From positions 52,665 to 116,664 of the forward strand of contig CBDUXT010000004.1 of NCBI GenBank assembly GCA_965371245.1: a stretch of 64,000 bases of DNA. The letters are read 5' to 3'. This DNA comes from CBDUXT01 sp965371245. GTDB lineage: Bacteria; Planctomycetota; Phycisphaerae; UBA1845. Positions 45,298 through 54,741 of this stretch are shown in pieces. How positions within the stretch are numbered: position 1 is the stretch's first letter; each line of letters opens with the position of its first letter. The notes beneath the pieces were generated by a model, which saw nothing but the letters and a program-made list of their open reading frames with translations, was not told the origin of the DNA and made no database searches. The position numbers and the translations under genes were made by a program.

Positions 45298-48200
45298 ACG
45301 CTGCGAGTTCTCAACCGCCTCCCGCGCACACCTCGCTACTGAGCCGGACCATCCGGTGGTGCCTGGAGAACAAGCTGATCGTCACCCTGCTGGTGGTGCT
45401 GTCGGTGGGGGGCGGGCTCGGCGTGGCGCCGTTCGATTGGGAGGTCGAGGGTCTGCCGCGCAGCCCGGTTCCCGTCGATGCCATTCCCGACATCGGCGAG
45501 AACCAGCAGATCGTCTTCACGGCCTGGCCGGGGCGCTCGCCGCAGGACGTCGAGGACCAGATCACCTACCCGTTGACGGTGTCACTCCTCGGGGTTCCCG
45601 GCGTCACGACGATCCGCAGCCAGTCGATGTTCGGCTTTTCGTCGATCTCCGTGATTTTCGACGACGGCGTGGAGTTCTACTGGTCTCGGACGCGCGTGCT
45701 CGAAAAGCTCAACTCCCTGCCGGCAGGTACCCTTCCCAAGGGTGTGCAGGCCGCCCTTGGTCCCGACGCCACCGCGCTCGGTCAGGTCTTCTGGTACACG
45801 CTGGAAGGGCAGGACGATGAGGGGAACCCCACCGGCGGTTGGGATCTGCACGAGCTTCGCAGCATCCAGGACTGGAACGTGCGCTACGCGCTTCTGGCGG
45901 CCAAGGGCGTCAGCGAGGTGGCGTCGGTGGGCGGACATGTTCAGGAGTACCAGATCGACGTCGATCCGGACGCGATGCGTGCCAATGGTGTGACGCTGAG
46001 CGACGTCTTTCGCGCGGTGAACATGTCCAATGTGGACGTTGGGGCGCGGACGATCGAGGTGAACCGGGTGGAGTACGTGATCCGGGGGTTGGGGCTCATC
46101 AAGAGCCTTTCCGACCTCGAGCGCGCGGTCATCAAGGTCAACGACAACGTGCCGATCTATGTGCGGACCGTCGCGAACGTGACGCTGGGTCCGGCGATCC
46201 GCCGCGGGGCGCTCGACAAGGAAGGCGCCGAGGCCGTGGGCGGCGTGGTGGTGGTTCGCTTCGGCGCCAACCCGCTTGCCGCCATCAAGGCCGTCAAGGA
46301 AAAGATCGCCGAGATCGAGCCCGGTCTCCCCAGTCGAACGCTCGCCGACGGCACCGTCAGCCGAGTGAGGATCGTTCCGTTCTATGATCGGACCGGGCTG
46401 ATTTACGAAACGCTGGGAACGCTCAACACGGCGCTCACCGAGGAGATTCTGGTCACCATCATCGTGATCGCGGTGATGGTCATGCACCTGCGCAGCTCGA
46501 TCCTGATCTCCGGACTGTTGCCGTTGGCGGTGTTGCTTTGCTTTGTCGCCATGCGTGTGTTCCACGTCGATGCCAACATCGTGGCCCTCTCCGGGATCGC
46601 CATCGCCATCGGCACGATGGTGGACATGGGGATCGTGGTGTGCGAGAACATCCTCAAACACCTTGATGACGCCGACGCGGAGGAGGACCGCCTCGAGGTC
46701 ATCTACCGCGCGACCTGCGAAGTGGGCAGCGCGGTCTTGACGGCCGTGGCGACCACGGTGGTCAGTTTTCTCCCCGTGTTCACCATGGTCGGGGCGGAGG
46801 GAAAGCTCTTTCAGCCGTTGGCGTTCACCAAGACGTTCGCTCTGATCGCCTCGGTCATCGTGGCGTTGACGATCATTCCTCCGTTCGCTCATACGATCTT
46901 CTGCGCCCCCAGGCGCCCCCTCGCGCGTCTTCTTGGCCGGGGCAGCCTCATCGGGGTGGGACTGGCGTTGGTGGTTTTCCAGGGTTGGTGGCTCGCCGGA
47001 GGGGTGCTGACCGGGCTTGGGGCTTACGGTTTCGTCGCGCCTCGTCTTCCCTCGCGGATCGCCCGTTGGATCCCGCGAATCGTCAGCGTGGCTGTCGCCG
47101 TGGGCGTCGCCGTTGTGCTGGCCGAGCACTGGCTGCCCGTGGGCGCTGAACAAGGAATACGCAAGAACATTCTCTTCGTCATCGCGCTGATCGGCGGGCT
47201 TTTGCTCTTTTTCAGCCTGTTTCAGCTCGTCTACGGTCGGCTGCTTGGCTGGTGTCTGGTGAACAAGGGTACCTTCCTTGCCATCCCGTTGGGCATTGTC
47301 GTTGTCGGGATGATGGTGTGGGTCGGGTTCGATCGTACATTCGGTTGGCTGCCGGGTTCCGTCCGAGCGAGCGCCCCGGTTGCCTACGTCGCGTCGAAGT
47401 TTCCAGGGTTGGGCAAGGAGTTCATGCCCCCTCTCGACGAGGGCTCGTTTCTATACATGCCTTCCACGATGCCCCACGCTTCCATTGGTGAGGTGCTCGA
47501 CGTCATTCAGAAGCAGGATATGGCCATTAGCGCCATCCCGGAGGTATCCACGGTCGTCGGGAAGCTTGGCCGAACCGAAAGCCCGCTCGATCCGGCGCCT
47601 CTTTCCATGATCGAGACCCTCGTCAACTACCAACCGAAGTATTTCCAAGATGAGCATGGTCGGCCGGCGCGTTTCCGGTTCGACGAAGACGCTTCCGAAA
47701 CATTCAAGACGATCGACGGCACGCCGGTGCCGGCCGCGGACGGCGAACCCTATGTCGTGGCCGGTCGATTCGTTCGCGACGAAAGGGGTCAGCTGATCGA
47801 GGATTTGGACGGTCGCCCGTTTCGTCTTTGGCGCCCGCCGCTTGATCCGCTATTGAACCCGGGGCGGTCCGCGTGGAGCGGCATCCAGACGCCGGATGAC
47901 ATCTGGAAGACCATCGTTGAAGCGGCCGCGATGCCTGGCTCGACCTCCGCGCCGAAGCTTCAGCCCATCTCCACGCGGCTGGTCATGCTTCAGACGGGGA
48001 TGAAGTCGCCGATGGGCATCAAGGTGAAAGGCCCGGACCAGGCCAGCATCGAGCAGGTGGGTCTTGCGCTGGAGCAATTGATCAAAGAGGTGCCGTCGAT
48101 CGATCCGGATACCGTCATCGCCGATCGGATCATCGGCAAGCCGTATCTGGAGATCGACATCGATCGCCAGGCCATCGCTCGGTTCGGCATTACGGTCCAG

Positions 48201-49217
48201 CAGGTTCAGGACGTCATCGAGGTCGCCATCGGCGGAAAGCAGATCACTACGACCGTGGAAGGGCGCGAGCGCTACCCCGTTCGCGTGCGGTACATGCGCG
48301 AACTGCGTGACAACATCGAGTCACTCGACCGCATTCTCGTTCCGGCGCCGTCGGGTCCGCAGATTCCACTGGGGCAGTTCACGACCATCCGCTACGTCCG
48401 CGGGCCGCAGTTGATCCGCAGCGAGGACACGTTCCTCGTAGGCTACGTCTTCTTCGGACCGCGCCCGGGGCATGCGGAGGTGGACGTCGTCGAGGAGGCT
48501 GAGGCCTATCTTCGCCAAAAACTGTCCAGCGGTGATCTGACGTTGCCGGCGGGCGTCAGCTACCGATTCGCCGGGACGTATGAGAACCAGGTTCGGGCGG
48601 AACGGACGCTGGCTGTCATTATTCCCGTTGCCCTGTTGGTGATCTTCCTGATCCTCTACCTTCAGTTCCGCTCCGTGCTCACGACGGCCATGGTGTTCTC
48701 GGGGATTGCCGTCGCGTGGGCGGGCGGTTTTATCATGCTCTGGTTCTACGCCCAGCCGTGGTTCCTGGATGGGTCGGCCTTCGGCGTGAACATGCGCGAA
48801 CTGTTCCAGGTTCACCCGATCAACCTGAGCGTTGCGGTTTGGGTGGGCTTCCTGGCGTTGTTTGGCATCGCGTCCGACGACGGCGTGGTGATGGCCACCT
48901 ACTTGCGAAGCACCTTCGCCAACGAAGAGACGCTCAGCAAGGCCGAGGTTCGCGCGGCGACCATTAAGGCGGGCAAGCGGCGTATTCGTCCGTGTCTGAT
49001 GACCACGGCGACCACGATGCTTGCGCTGATTCCGGTGTTGACCTCGACGGGTCGGGGGTCGGACATCATGGTGCCGATGGCGATTCCATCGTTCGGCGGC
49101 ATGGCGATCGAGGTGATTACCATGCTTGTCGTCCCGGTCCTGTATTGTTCGGTCGAGGAATGGCGGCTGTGGTTGACTCGCCCGTCAATCTTGTCGGTCG
49201 GGTCATCGACTTCGTAG
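45294..49217 (+). CDS. cusA: CusA-type heavy-metal RND pump
   Basis: 1307 residues, about 260 longer than E. coli CusA. RND features: N-terminal helix, porter domains (PGRSPQDVEDQITYPLT, FWYTLEGQ), helix 4 with GTMVDMGIVVCENI, and a C-terminal helical bundle. Extra length lies in a helical insert (about residues 535-640) and a periplasmic stretch (about 780-880) with GSTSAPKLQPI. Proton-driven export of Cu(I)/Ag(I) through CusB and CusC is expected. Its stop codon (49215-49217) lies inside an inverted-repeat arm. Confidence 0.93.
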   Translation: MNAASSQPPPAHTSLLSRTIRWCLENKLIVTLLVVLSVGGGLGVAPFDWEVEGLPRSPVPVDAIPDIGENQQIVFTAWPGRSPQDVEDQITYPLTVSLLGVPGVTTIRSQSMFGFSSISVIFDDGVEFYWSRTRVLEKLNSLPAGTLPKGVQAALGPDATALGQVFWYTLEGQDDEGNPTGGWDLHELRSIQDWNVRYALLAAKGVSEVASVGGHVQEYQIDVDPDAMRANGVTLSDVFRAVNMSNVDVGARTIEVNRVEYVIRGLGLIKSLSDLERAVIKVNDNVPIYVRTVANVTLGPAIRRGALDKEGAEAVGGVVVVRFGANPLAAIKAVKEKIAEIEPGLPSRTLADGTVSRVRIVPFYDRTGLIYETLGTLNTALTEEILVTIIVIAVMVMHLRSSILISGLLPLAVLLCFVAMRVFHVDANIVALSGIAIAIGTMVDMGIVVCENILKHLDDADAEEDRLEVIYRATCEVGSAVLTAVATTVVSFLPVFTMVGAEGKLFQPLAFTKTFALIASVIVALTIIPPFAHTIFCAPRRPLARLLGRGSLIGVGLALVVFQGWWLAGGVLTGLGAYGFVAPRLPSRIARWIPRIVSVAVAVGVAVVLAEHWLPVGAEQGIRKNILFVIALIGGLLLFFSLFQLVYGRLLGWCLVNKGTFLAIPLGIVVVGMMVWVGFDRTFGWLPGSVRASAPVAYVASKFPGLGKEFMPPLDEGSFLYMPSTMPHASIGEVLDVIQKQDMAISAIPEVSTVVGKLGRTESPLDPAPLSMIETLVNYQPKYFQDEHGRPARFRFDEDASETFKTIDGTPVPAADGEPYVVAGRFVRDERGQLIEDLDGRPFRLWRPPLDPLLNPGRSAWSGIQTPDDIWKTIVEAAAMPGSTSAPKLQPISTRLVMLQTGMKSPMGIKVKGPDQASIEQVGLALEQLIKEVPSIDPDTVIADRIIGKPYLEIDIDRQAIARFGITVQQVQDVIEVAIGGKQITTTVEGRERYPVRVRYMRELRDNIESLDRILVPAPSGPQIPLGQFTTIRYVRGPQLIRSEDTFLVGYVFFGPRPGHAEVDVVEEAEAYLRQKLSSGDLTLPAGVSYRFAGTYENQVRAERTLAVIIPVALLVIFLILYLQFRSVLTTAMVFSGIAVAWAGGFIMLWFYAQPWFLDGSAFGVNMRELFQVHPINLSVAVWVGFLALFGIASDDGVVMATYLRSTFANEETLSKAEVRAATIKAGKRRIRPCLMTTATTMLALIPVLTSTGRGSDIMVPMAIPSFGGMAIEVITMLVVPVLYCSVEEWRLWLTRPSILSVGSSTS

Positions 49218-49488
49218 GTCGGGTCATCGACCCGGCATCTTTCCTGCGTGATGCTCTCCGGTATACCCATCATTCCATGGCGGTGGCGGCGAGATTCTCG
49301 ACCCGCGGGTGGTGTCGCCGTCCTGTCAACGAAGATGCAAGAACATGCAATGCGTATTCTCCGTATCGATGCCACGGAGCACCCATTCTCGCACTGTCGA
49401 GAATGCTCGACAGTGGCGTGACAAGCAGGCCAACATGTTTGGATGGGATAGTCGTGTCAGACAATGTCGGGTCGATGACCCGACCTAC
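49214..49488. repeat. perfect 21-bp inverted repeat, 233 bp apart
   Basis: 49214-49234 (GTAGGTCGGGTCATCGACCC plus G) and 49468-49488 are exact reverse complements. The left arm overlaps the cusA stop. Inside is a separate 10-bp hairpin (CACTGTCGAG at 49392, CTCGACAGTG at 49406). No gene is convincing. Confidence 0.85.
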
Positions 49489-49521
49489 CTGGCTTAGCCC
49501 AAGAAATCGATGGGAGTCCCC

Positions 49522-50283
49522 ATGCGTTGGCATAGCAGGCTGTACATGATCCACCGATGGCTGGGGCTGGTCGTCGGTCTTCAACTTCTGGCTTGGAGCG
49601 TGAGCGGCTTTACCTTTACCTGGCTGGACATCGACAACGTTCGCGGAGACTCGGACCACGCCGAGACACCCGTGCGGACGCTGCCATTCGACCGGATCAC
49701 GCTGTCAGTGACCGATGCAGTCATGCGGGCGGCCGAGCACGGCGTGGACACCGAGCGTTTTTCGCGCGTGGTTCTGCGCGATCGGCGTGATGCCCCCGTG
49801 TACGAAATGTTCGATGCACATGGCGTGCCGCTATGCACGGTGGACGGTGTTTCCGGCCACGTCACCAAACGGCTCTCGGCAAAGCAGGCGGAGGCCATCG
49901 CCCTGGCCGACTTTGAACCGTGGGCAAGCGGTGCGACGGTTCGGCTCTTGGAAGGCGAGCCACCGCTGGAGTTTCGCAACGGACGGATGCCGGTCTATCA
50001 GGTAACGATCGACCACCCGAAGCACCCGCACCTGTACATCTGCCCCGTCACGGGGGAGGTGCTGAAACGACGCAACCGTCCTTGGCGCATCTTCGATTTC
50101 TTCTGGATGCTGCACATCATGGACTACGGCGCGCGTGAGGACTTCAACCACTGGCTGCTGACCGGGATGAGCATCTTCGCCATCGCGACCTCCGCCAGCG
50201 GCCTTACGCTTTGGACCTGGCGCATCCGGCGCGGCGCGAAGCGGGTGTTTGGCCGGCGTTCGAGCGCGCGTGGGAGCGCGTAA
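49522..50283 (+). CDS. PepSY-domain membrane protein
   Basis: 253 residues. Helix 1 (about 8-30) with HRWLGLVVGLQLLAWSVSG, a PepSY-type extracytoplasmic region (about 85-180, including PVYQVTIDHPKHPHLYICPVTGEV), a second short helix region (about 195-205), and a terminal helix (LLTGMSIFAIATSASGLTLW). PepSY proteins of this size often accompany iron or copper uptake and reductase functions. GGGAG stands 5 bases before ATG 49522; the ATG at 49510 has none. It is the last gene of the metal cluster. Confidence 0.8.
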   Translation: MRWHSRLYMIHRWLGLVVGLQLLAWSVSGFTFTWLDIDNVRGDSDHAETPVRTLPFDRITLSVTDAVMRAAEHGVDTERFSRVVLRDRRDAPVYEMFDAHGVPLCTVDGVSGHVTKRLSAKQAEAIALADFEPWASGATVRLLEGEPPLEFRNGRMPVYQVTIDHPKHPHLYICPVTGEVLKRRNRPWRIFDFFWMLHIMDYGAREDFNHWLLTGMSIFAIATSASGLTLWTWRIRRGAKRVFGRRSSARGSA

Positions 50284-50312
50284 CGGGAGGGTCTTCTCTA
50301 CCCGATCGACCG

Positions 50313-50338
50313 CGCGGGCTAGAGCCCGCGGCTCGGGA
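50313..50338. repeat. dispersed hairpin near 50325
   Basis: CGCGGGCTAGAGCCCGCGGC, a palindrome between two convergent genes; it may act as a bidirectional terminator but has no clear U-tract. Confidence 0.6.
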
Positions 50339-50357
50339 CAAGTGACCTTTCGTTGCT

Positions 50358-53300
50358 CTACCGCGTCGTCAGGTTCGGCGGTCCTTTCAGTTCGGGTAGC
50401 GGGGGTAGATCGGGCTCGGGTCGGTTCTTGAACTTCTCGTAGCTCTCGGTGTGCATGCTCGTTAGTTCCACGGGCCTGCCCGCAATGAACATGTGTGTCA
50501 CCTGGCTGACAGTCTGAAGCGGGGTGTGCGTGGTGACGATCAGGTCGGCGAGCTTGCCCGGCTCGATCGAGCCGGTGCGATCGTCGATGCCGAGGATCTT
50601 CGCGGCACCCAGCGTCAGGGCGTACTCGGCCCGTTCGCGAGGCAATCCGTGTGCGACGGCCATGCCCGCCTGAATCGCCAGGTTGAACGCGCCCGAGGCG
50701 CTGTTGGTGGCGAAGCAGAACTCGACGCCGGCTCGGTCCATCACGCCGGCCGCTCGATAGACGCCGTCCCACAACTCGAAGTTGCCGCGCGATAGCCCCA
50801 AGGGGCCGCTGAACAGAACGGGAATGTCTTTCTCGGCTAGAAGCTCGGCCGCCTTCCATGCGTCCTGACCGCCGGCGATGATGCATTTGAGTTCCTGCTT
50901 CTCGGCGAACTCGACGGTCTCGACGATCTGTTGGTAGCTGCTCGCGGAGAAGACAACCGGCTTTTCCCCGCGGACATACGGCGCCATCGCCTCGAGCGCG
51001 AGATCGACCTCGAAGGTGATTGTCGGATCCGACTCGGCCGCCTCCATGGCCTTGGCATAGCGCTTGGCCTTGGCGATGTAATTCTCCAGGTTTTTCTTGC
51101 GCTCGGACGCCGGAGGACCGGTCGGCCTGCGCCCGAAGCGCCTGCCGGCTCCCCGTCCTCCACCGGTCCGCTCGATGGGTACGCTCATGTGGAGCCCGAA
51201 GCGATCGACGACCATCATCTCGTCCGCGGTCCACCCATCCAGATGGATCACGGCGCTCTGACCGGAGATTTGACCGCCGGACGGTCTGGTCAGTGCCGTC
51301 GTCGTGCCGGCCGTTCGTGCGATGTGGATGTGCCGGCTGTGCGGATGAACGGCGCTGGCCGCCCGAAGATGCGGGGCGAACCTCGCGATGTCCGATGAAT
51401 CGGTGGTGACGGGCGTCTGACCGATCTCCGTCAGGCCCAGGTTCCCACCGGCGTCGATCAGACCGGGGTAGACGTGCAGCCCCGCTGCGTCGATGACGCC
51501 GGCGCCGGGCGGGACGGTCGCGCCAACGCCGACCGCTGTAATCTTGTCCTCGATGATAACGACGGTTCCGTTCTCGATGACCGGCCCACTGATGGGGTGA
51601 ACGGTCGCGCCGACGATGGCGTAGGCGCGGTGCGGAGTCTCGGGGATCGTTCGATCGACGGGGCCGGGGATGTTGGCCGCGCTGGCCGGCTCGGTCGTTT
51701 CGGGCAGGTCATCCTCGAAGTAGACCTCGCCCTCGATCAGCGTCATCACGCACTTGCTGAACGTGTTGAGCGGATGCCCGTTGAAGATGGCCACGTCGCC
51801 GTCCTTGCCCACCTCGAGGCTGCCAACGCGATCGTCGATTTGCAGTTGCATGGCCGGGTTGATCGTCACCAGCCGAAGGGCCTCGTTTTCGTTGAGCCCG
51901 CCCCACTTGACGCTCTTGGCCGCCTCCTGCCCGAAATATCGAATGGTGTTGGCCGAGTCGGAGTTGATCGACACATTGATGCCATGGTTGGTCATCAGGG
52001 CGGCGTTGTGCGGGATGGCGCCGAAGGCCTCGACCTTGTACGCCCAGAAGTTGGAGAAGGTCGATGCGCCGGCGCCGTGGCGGGCGATCTCCGGCGCGAT
52101 GCGGTAGCCCTCGAGGACGTGTTGCAGTGTTCCGATCCGAAAGCCGTAGTCCTCAGCCACAGCCAGCAGACGCAGGATTTCATCACTGCGGTAGCAATGC
52201 GAGTGGACCGTCAGGTCGCCGCGAAGGATGTCCGCCAGGGCGTCGAGGCGGAGGTCGCGTCGCGGAATCAGTACGTCCTCACCGGCCGCCGATCGCTTCT
52301 TGAACTCGTCCCAGTCGGCCTGATAGCCCTTGGCCGTCTCCATCGCGTCGCGGATGACGGCCTCGACGCCCATACGCGAGCCGGGGAACCGGCGCGCCCC
52401 CGTCGTACCGCGGCTGCGGTTGGCTCGGGTGACGTTTTCTCCCAGGGCGAATTTGATGGTCCGCGGCGCGTCGGCCATCAACATCTCCTGGGCGGATGTG
52501 CCGTACTTGATCTTGACGATGGCGTTTTGTCCGCCAATGGGGTTGGCCGATCCGTGCATCACGTGATGCGTGGTGACACCACCGGCGACCGCGCGAAACA
52601 GCCCGACCGACGTGGGGTTGATGAGGTCGGCGATGCGCACCTCGGCGCTGATGGAGAGCCCGCCCTCGTTGGTGCCGTCGGTACCGAGGTGAGAGTGAGC
52701 ATCGACCAGACCGGGGATAACGAACCGGCCGGTGCCGTCGATGACCGTCACGCCCGCGGGAACGTTGGGGATGTCTCCGATCGCTTCGATCTTGCCGTCG
52801 CGGATCAGGATCGAGGCGTTGGTCAGCGTGGGCGACGTGATGGGAATGATCGTGGCATTGCGGATCAAGACGCTGCCGCCGGTCTTGGTCTCGGGCACGC
52901 GGTCGGCCTCGATCTCGGAAGCGAACGTCGGACCCTTGTCCTCTTTCTCCGTTTCGGAGGCCTCGACGTCCTGAGATTCTTCCTCCTCCTCGGCTTCCTC
53001 TTCTTCTTCGATCTGTGAATCCGGCGCCCGCCGTCCGCCGCGCCGCCCGGCAAAGCGACCGGGCCCGCCCGAACCGCCACCCCCTGCCGTGGCGCTCTTC
53101 TTGTCCTTTTCAACCTCGAACTTGATACCGTCGATAAAGACCATCTTGACTTTGGCCTTCTTGTCGGAGAGGGGCTTGGTCATCAGGGTGACGTTGGCGA
53201 GCCTTCCCGGCTGGATCGACCCGAGCTGGCTCTGGACGCCGAACAGCTCGGCGGGTGCCGTGGTCAGCGCGGCCACAACGGCTTCATCGGGCAGTCCCCG

Positions 53301-54551
53301 TTTCGTGACCAGCCGCACGTTCTTCCAAAAGTCCGCCAGTTTGTCGAAGTCCTTGGTTCGAAGCGTGAACGGCACGCCGGCCTCGTGCAGGCGGATCAGG
53401 TTCTCGACTTGCTCTTCCCAAAGGCGGCGCTGTTCTTTGCGTACCTTGAGGGGTTCGTAGATTTTCTTCTCGTCCTCCTTTTTCTTGTCGTCGGGCTTCT
53501 TTTCTTCGTCATCCGGTTTCTCGTCTTCTCCTTCGGGCTTTTTTGCGCTTTTCTTTTTTGGTTTCTTCTTGCCGTACTCCGGTTCCGTTGGAAACTTGAC
53601 GCTGACCACGAGCGGTATGCGTTTTTCTTTGATGAGGTCGATGACCTTCCAAGCCTCGCGCGCGCCGGTGATGCCGAGGTCCAGGCCGAACTCGTCGGCC
53701 AGCTTGACCGCGCGGCGAATCTCGCGCTCGCTGTTGGCTTCGAAAAAATATCGCGTCTTGCGACCCAGCAACGGCTGAAGCGCTTCGAGTGCCGGATCGA
53801 GCGGGGCGAGATGCCCGTTCGTCGGGTTCCGCTGGGCGTACTTGCGCGCCTTGACGTACCACCCGGCATCAAGAAGGACCTGCCGATACTGCGCCACGAT
53901 GCCCAATAGAGATCTCGGGTAGACGCCCGACTCCCCCGTGCGGACCCCGCCGTGCATCGCCACGTTCGAAGCGATGACGGAGCGTCGGATCGGTTTTCCG
54001 GAGAGGCTGATCAGGTCGCTGGTGCCGCTGAAGATTCCGTCACGGGGTGCGATCAACGCCGTGGTGAAGCCGGCGCTTCGATGCGACTTCAACTGCTTGT
54101 CGTCGCCGGTGTACAACTCCACCGCGCGAAACTCCGGGCGCACGCCGATTCGGTTGGCCGCGCGGGTCGCCGAGAGCGGTCCCTGGCTCGTGTCCGGGTT
54201 GAGATCTTCGGCGCGCTCGCGCTCTTCGGTCGATCGCGCGTCACTAGGGATGCCGAGATGGATCTGCCCGTCGATGAAACCGGGATACGCGATCAGGTCC
54301 TTCCCGTCGATGACCTCCGCATGGGGCGGGATCGCCACGTCCGTACCGGCTGCGACGATGCGCCCCTCGGACAGAAGGATCGTCCCCGACTCGATGATCG
54401 TGCCCGGAGTGACCACGATCTTGACGTTCGTAATCGCCGTCGGCGTCTCGAACTGCGCAAGCACGGGGCGTGCAGACGTCACGCAGCACACAACCAGCGT
54501 CAACAACAGGTAGCGTTCCCCGCCTATGGTTCGTTGCTTCATCGGTTTCAT
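50358..54551 (-). CDS. three-module amidohydrolase-superfamily protein
   Basis: 1397 residues with a signal peptide (to LAQ, about 32-34). Three amidohydrolase modules in a row: 35-490, about 575-950 and about 985-1390, separated by charged low-complexity stretches (Lys/Glu/Asp-rich near 330-365 and Glu-rich near 535-570). Only module 2 has the intact metal site: LVDAHSHLGT (about 613-622) and HSHCYRS. Module 1 has FIDGQIHLG and module 3 LIDAGGNLG, so each lacks one or both His. It is likely a periplasmic cyclic amide or peptide-like hydrolase with two structural modules. ATG 54551 is the longest start; ATG 54542 is also possible. Confidence 0.88.
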   Translation of the reverse strand: MKPMKQRTIGGERYLLLTLVVCCVTSARPVLAQFETPTAITNVKIVVTPGTIIESGTILLSEGRIVAAGTDVAIPPHAEVIDGKDLIAYPGFIDGQIHLGIPSDARSTEERERAEDLNPDTSQGPLSATRAANRIGVRPEFRAVELYTGDDKQLKSHRSAGFTTALIAPRDGIFSGTSDLISLSGKPIRRSVIASNVAMHGGVRTGESGVYPRSLLGIVAQYRQVLLDAGWYVKARKYAQRNPTNGHLAPLDPALEALQPLLGRKTRYFFEANSEREIRRAVKLADEFGLDLGITGAREAWKVIDLIKEKRIPLVVSVKFPTEPEYGKKKPKKKSAKKPEGEDEKPDDEEKKPDDKKKEDEKKIYEPLKVRKEQRRLWEEQVENLIRLHEAGVPFTLRTKDFDKLADFWKNVRLVTKRGLPDEAVVAALTTAPAELFGVQSQLGSIQPGRLANVTLMTKPLSDKKAKVKMVFIDGIKFEVEKDKKSATAGGGGSGGPGRFAGRRGGRRAPDSQIEEEEEAEEEEESQDVEASETEKEDKGPTFASEIEADRVPETKTGGSVLIRNATIIPITSPTLTNASILIRDGKIEAIGDIPNVPAGVTVIDGTGRFVIPGLVDAHSHLGTDGTNEGGLSISAEVRIADLINPTSVGLFRAVAGGVTTHHVMHGSANPIGGQNAIVKIKYGTSAQEMLMADAPRTIKFALGENVTRANRSRGTTGARRFPGSRMGVEAVIRDAMETAKGYQADWDEFKKRSAAGEDVLIPRRDLRLDALADILRGDLTVHSHCYRSDEILRLLAVAEDYGFRIGTLQHVLEGYRIAPEIARHGAGASTFSNFWAYKVEAFGAIPHNAALMTNHGINVSINSDSANTIRYFGQEAAKSVKWGGLNENEALRLVTINPAMQLQIDDRVGSLEVGKDGDVAIFNGHPLNTFSKCVMTLIEGEVYFEDDLPETTEPASAANIPGPVDRTIPETPHRAYAIVGATVHPISGPVIENGTVVIIEDKITAVGVGATVPPGAGVIDAAGLHVYPGLIDAGGNLGLTEIGQTPVTTDSSDIARFAPHLRAASAVHPHSRHIHIARTAGTTTALTRPSGGQISGQSAVIHLDGWTADEMMVVDRFGLHMSVPIERTGGGRGAGRRFGRRPTGPPASERKKNLENYIAKAKRYAKAMEAAESDPTITFEVDLALEAMAPYVRGEKPVVFSASSYQQIVETVEFAEKQELKCIIAGGQDAWKAAELLAEKDIPVLFSGPLGLSRGNFELWDGVYRAAGVMDRAGVEFCFATNSASGAFNLAIQAGMAVAHGLPRERAEYALTLGAAKILGIDDRTGSIEPGKLADLIVTTHTPLQTVSQVTHMFIAGRPVELTSMHTESYEKFKNRPEPDLPPLPELKGPPNLTTR

Positions 54552-54741
54552 CCTGAATGAGGGAGGTTGTACCGCCCGCGGCGTGGCCCAATCCGCACCG
54601 CAGGGAAGCCGTCTGCCCGGCCTCGATCACGGAGCGGAGAGTCTACCGCGGAAGGTGAGGGCTGTCGAGTGAACGCAACCGGAGGTCGCCTCCTCGCGCG
54701 GCATGGCGACAGGGTGTCTGCTGCGGTAAGCTGGACGTCCC

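Noticed and set aside
45582..47153. 523-residue reverse frame
   Set aside because: Antisense to cusA; His/Asp-rich composition is a reading artefact.
49831..51234. 467-residue reverse frame
   Set aside because: Overlaps both the PepSY gene and the amidohydrolase in another frame; Arg-rich without domains.
51474..53018. 514-residue forward frame
   Set aside because: Antisense to the three-module amidohydrolase, whose motifs are clear.
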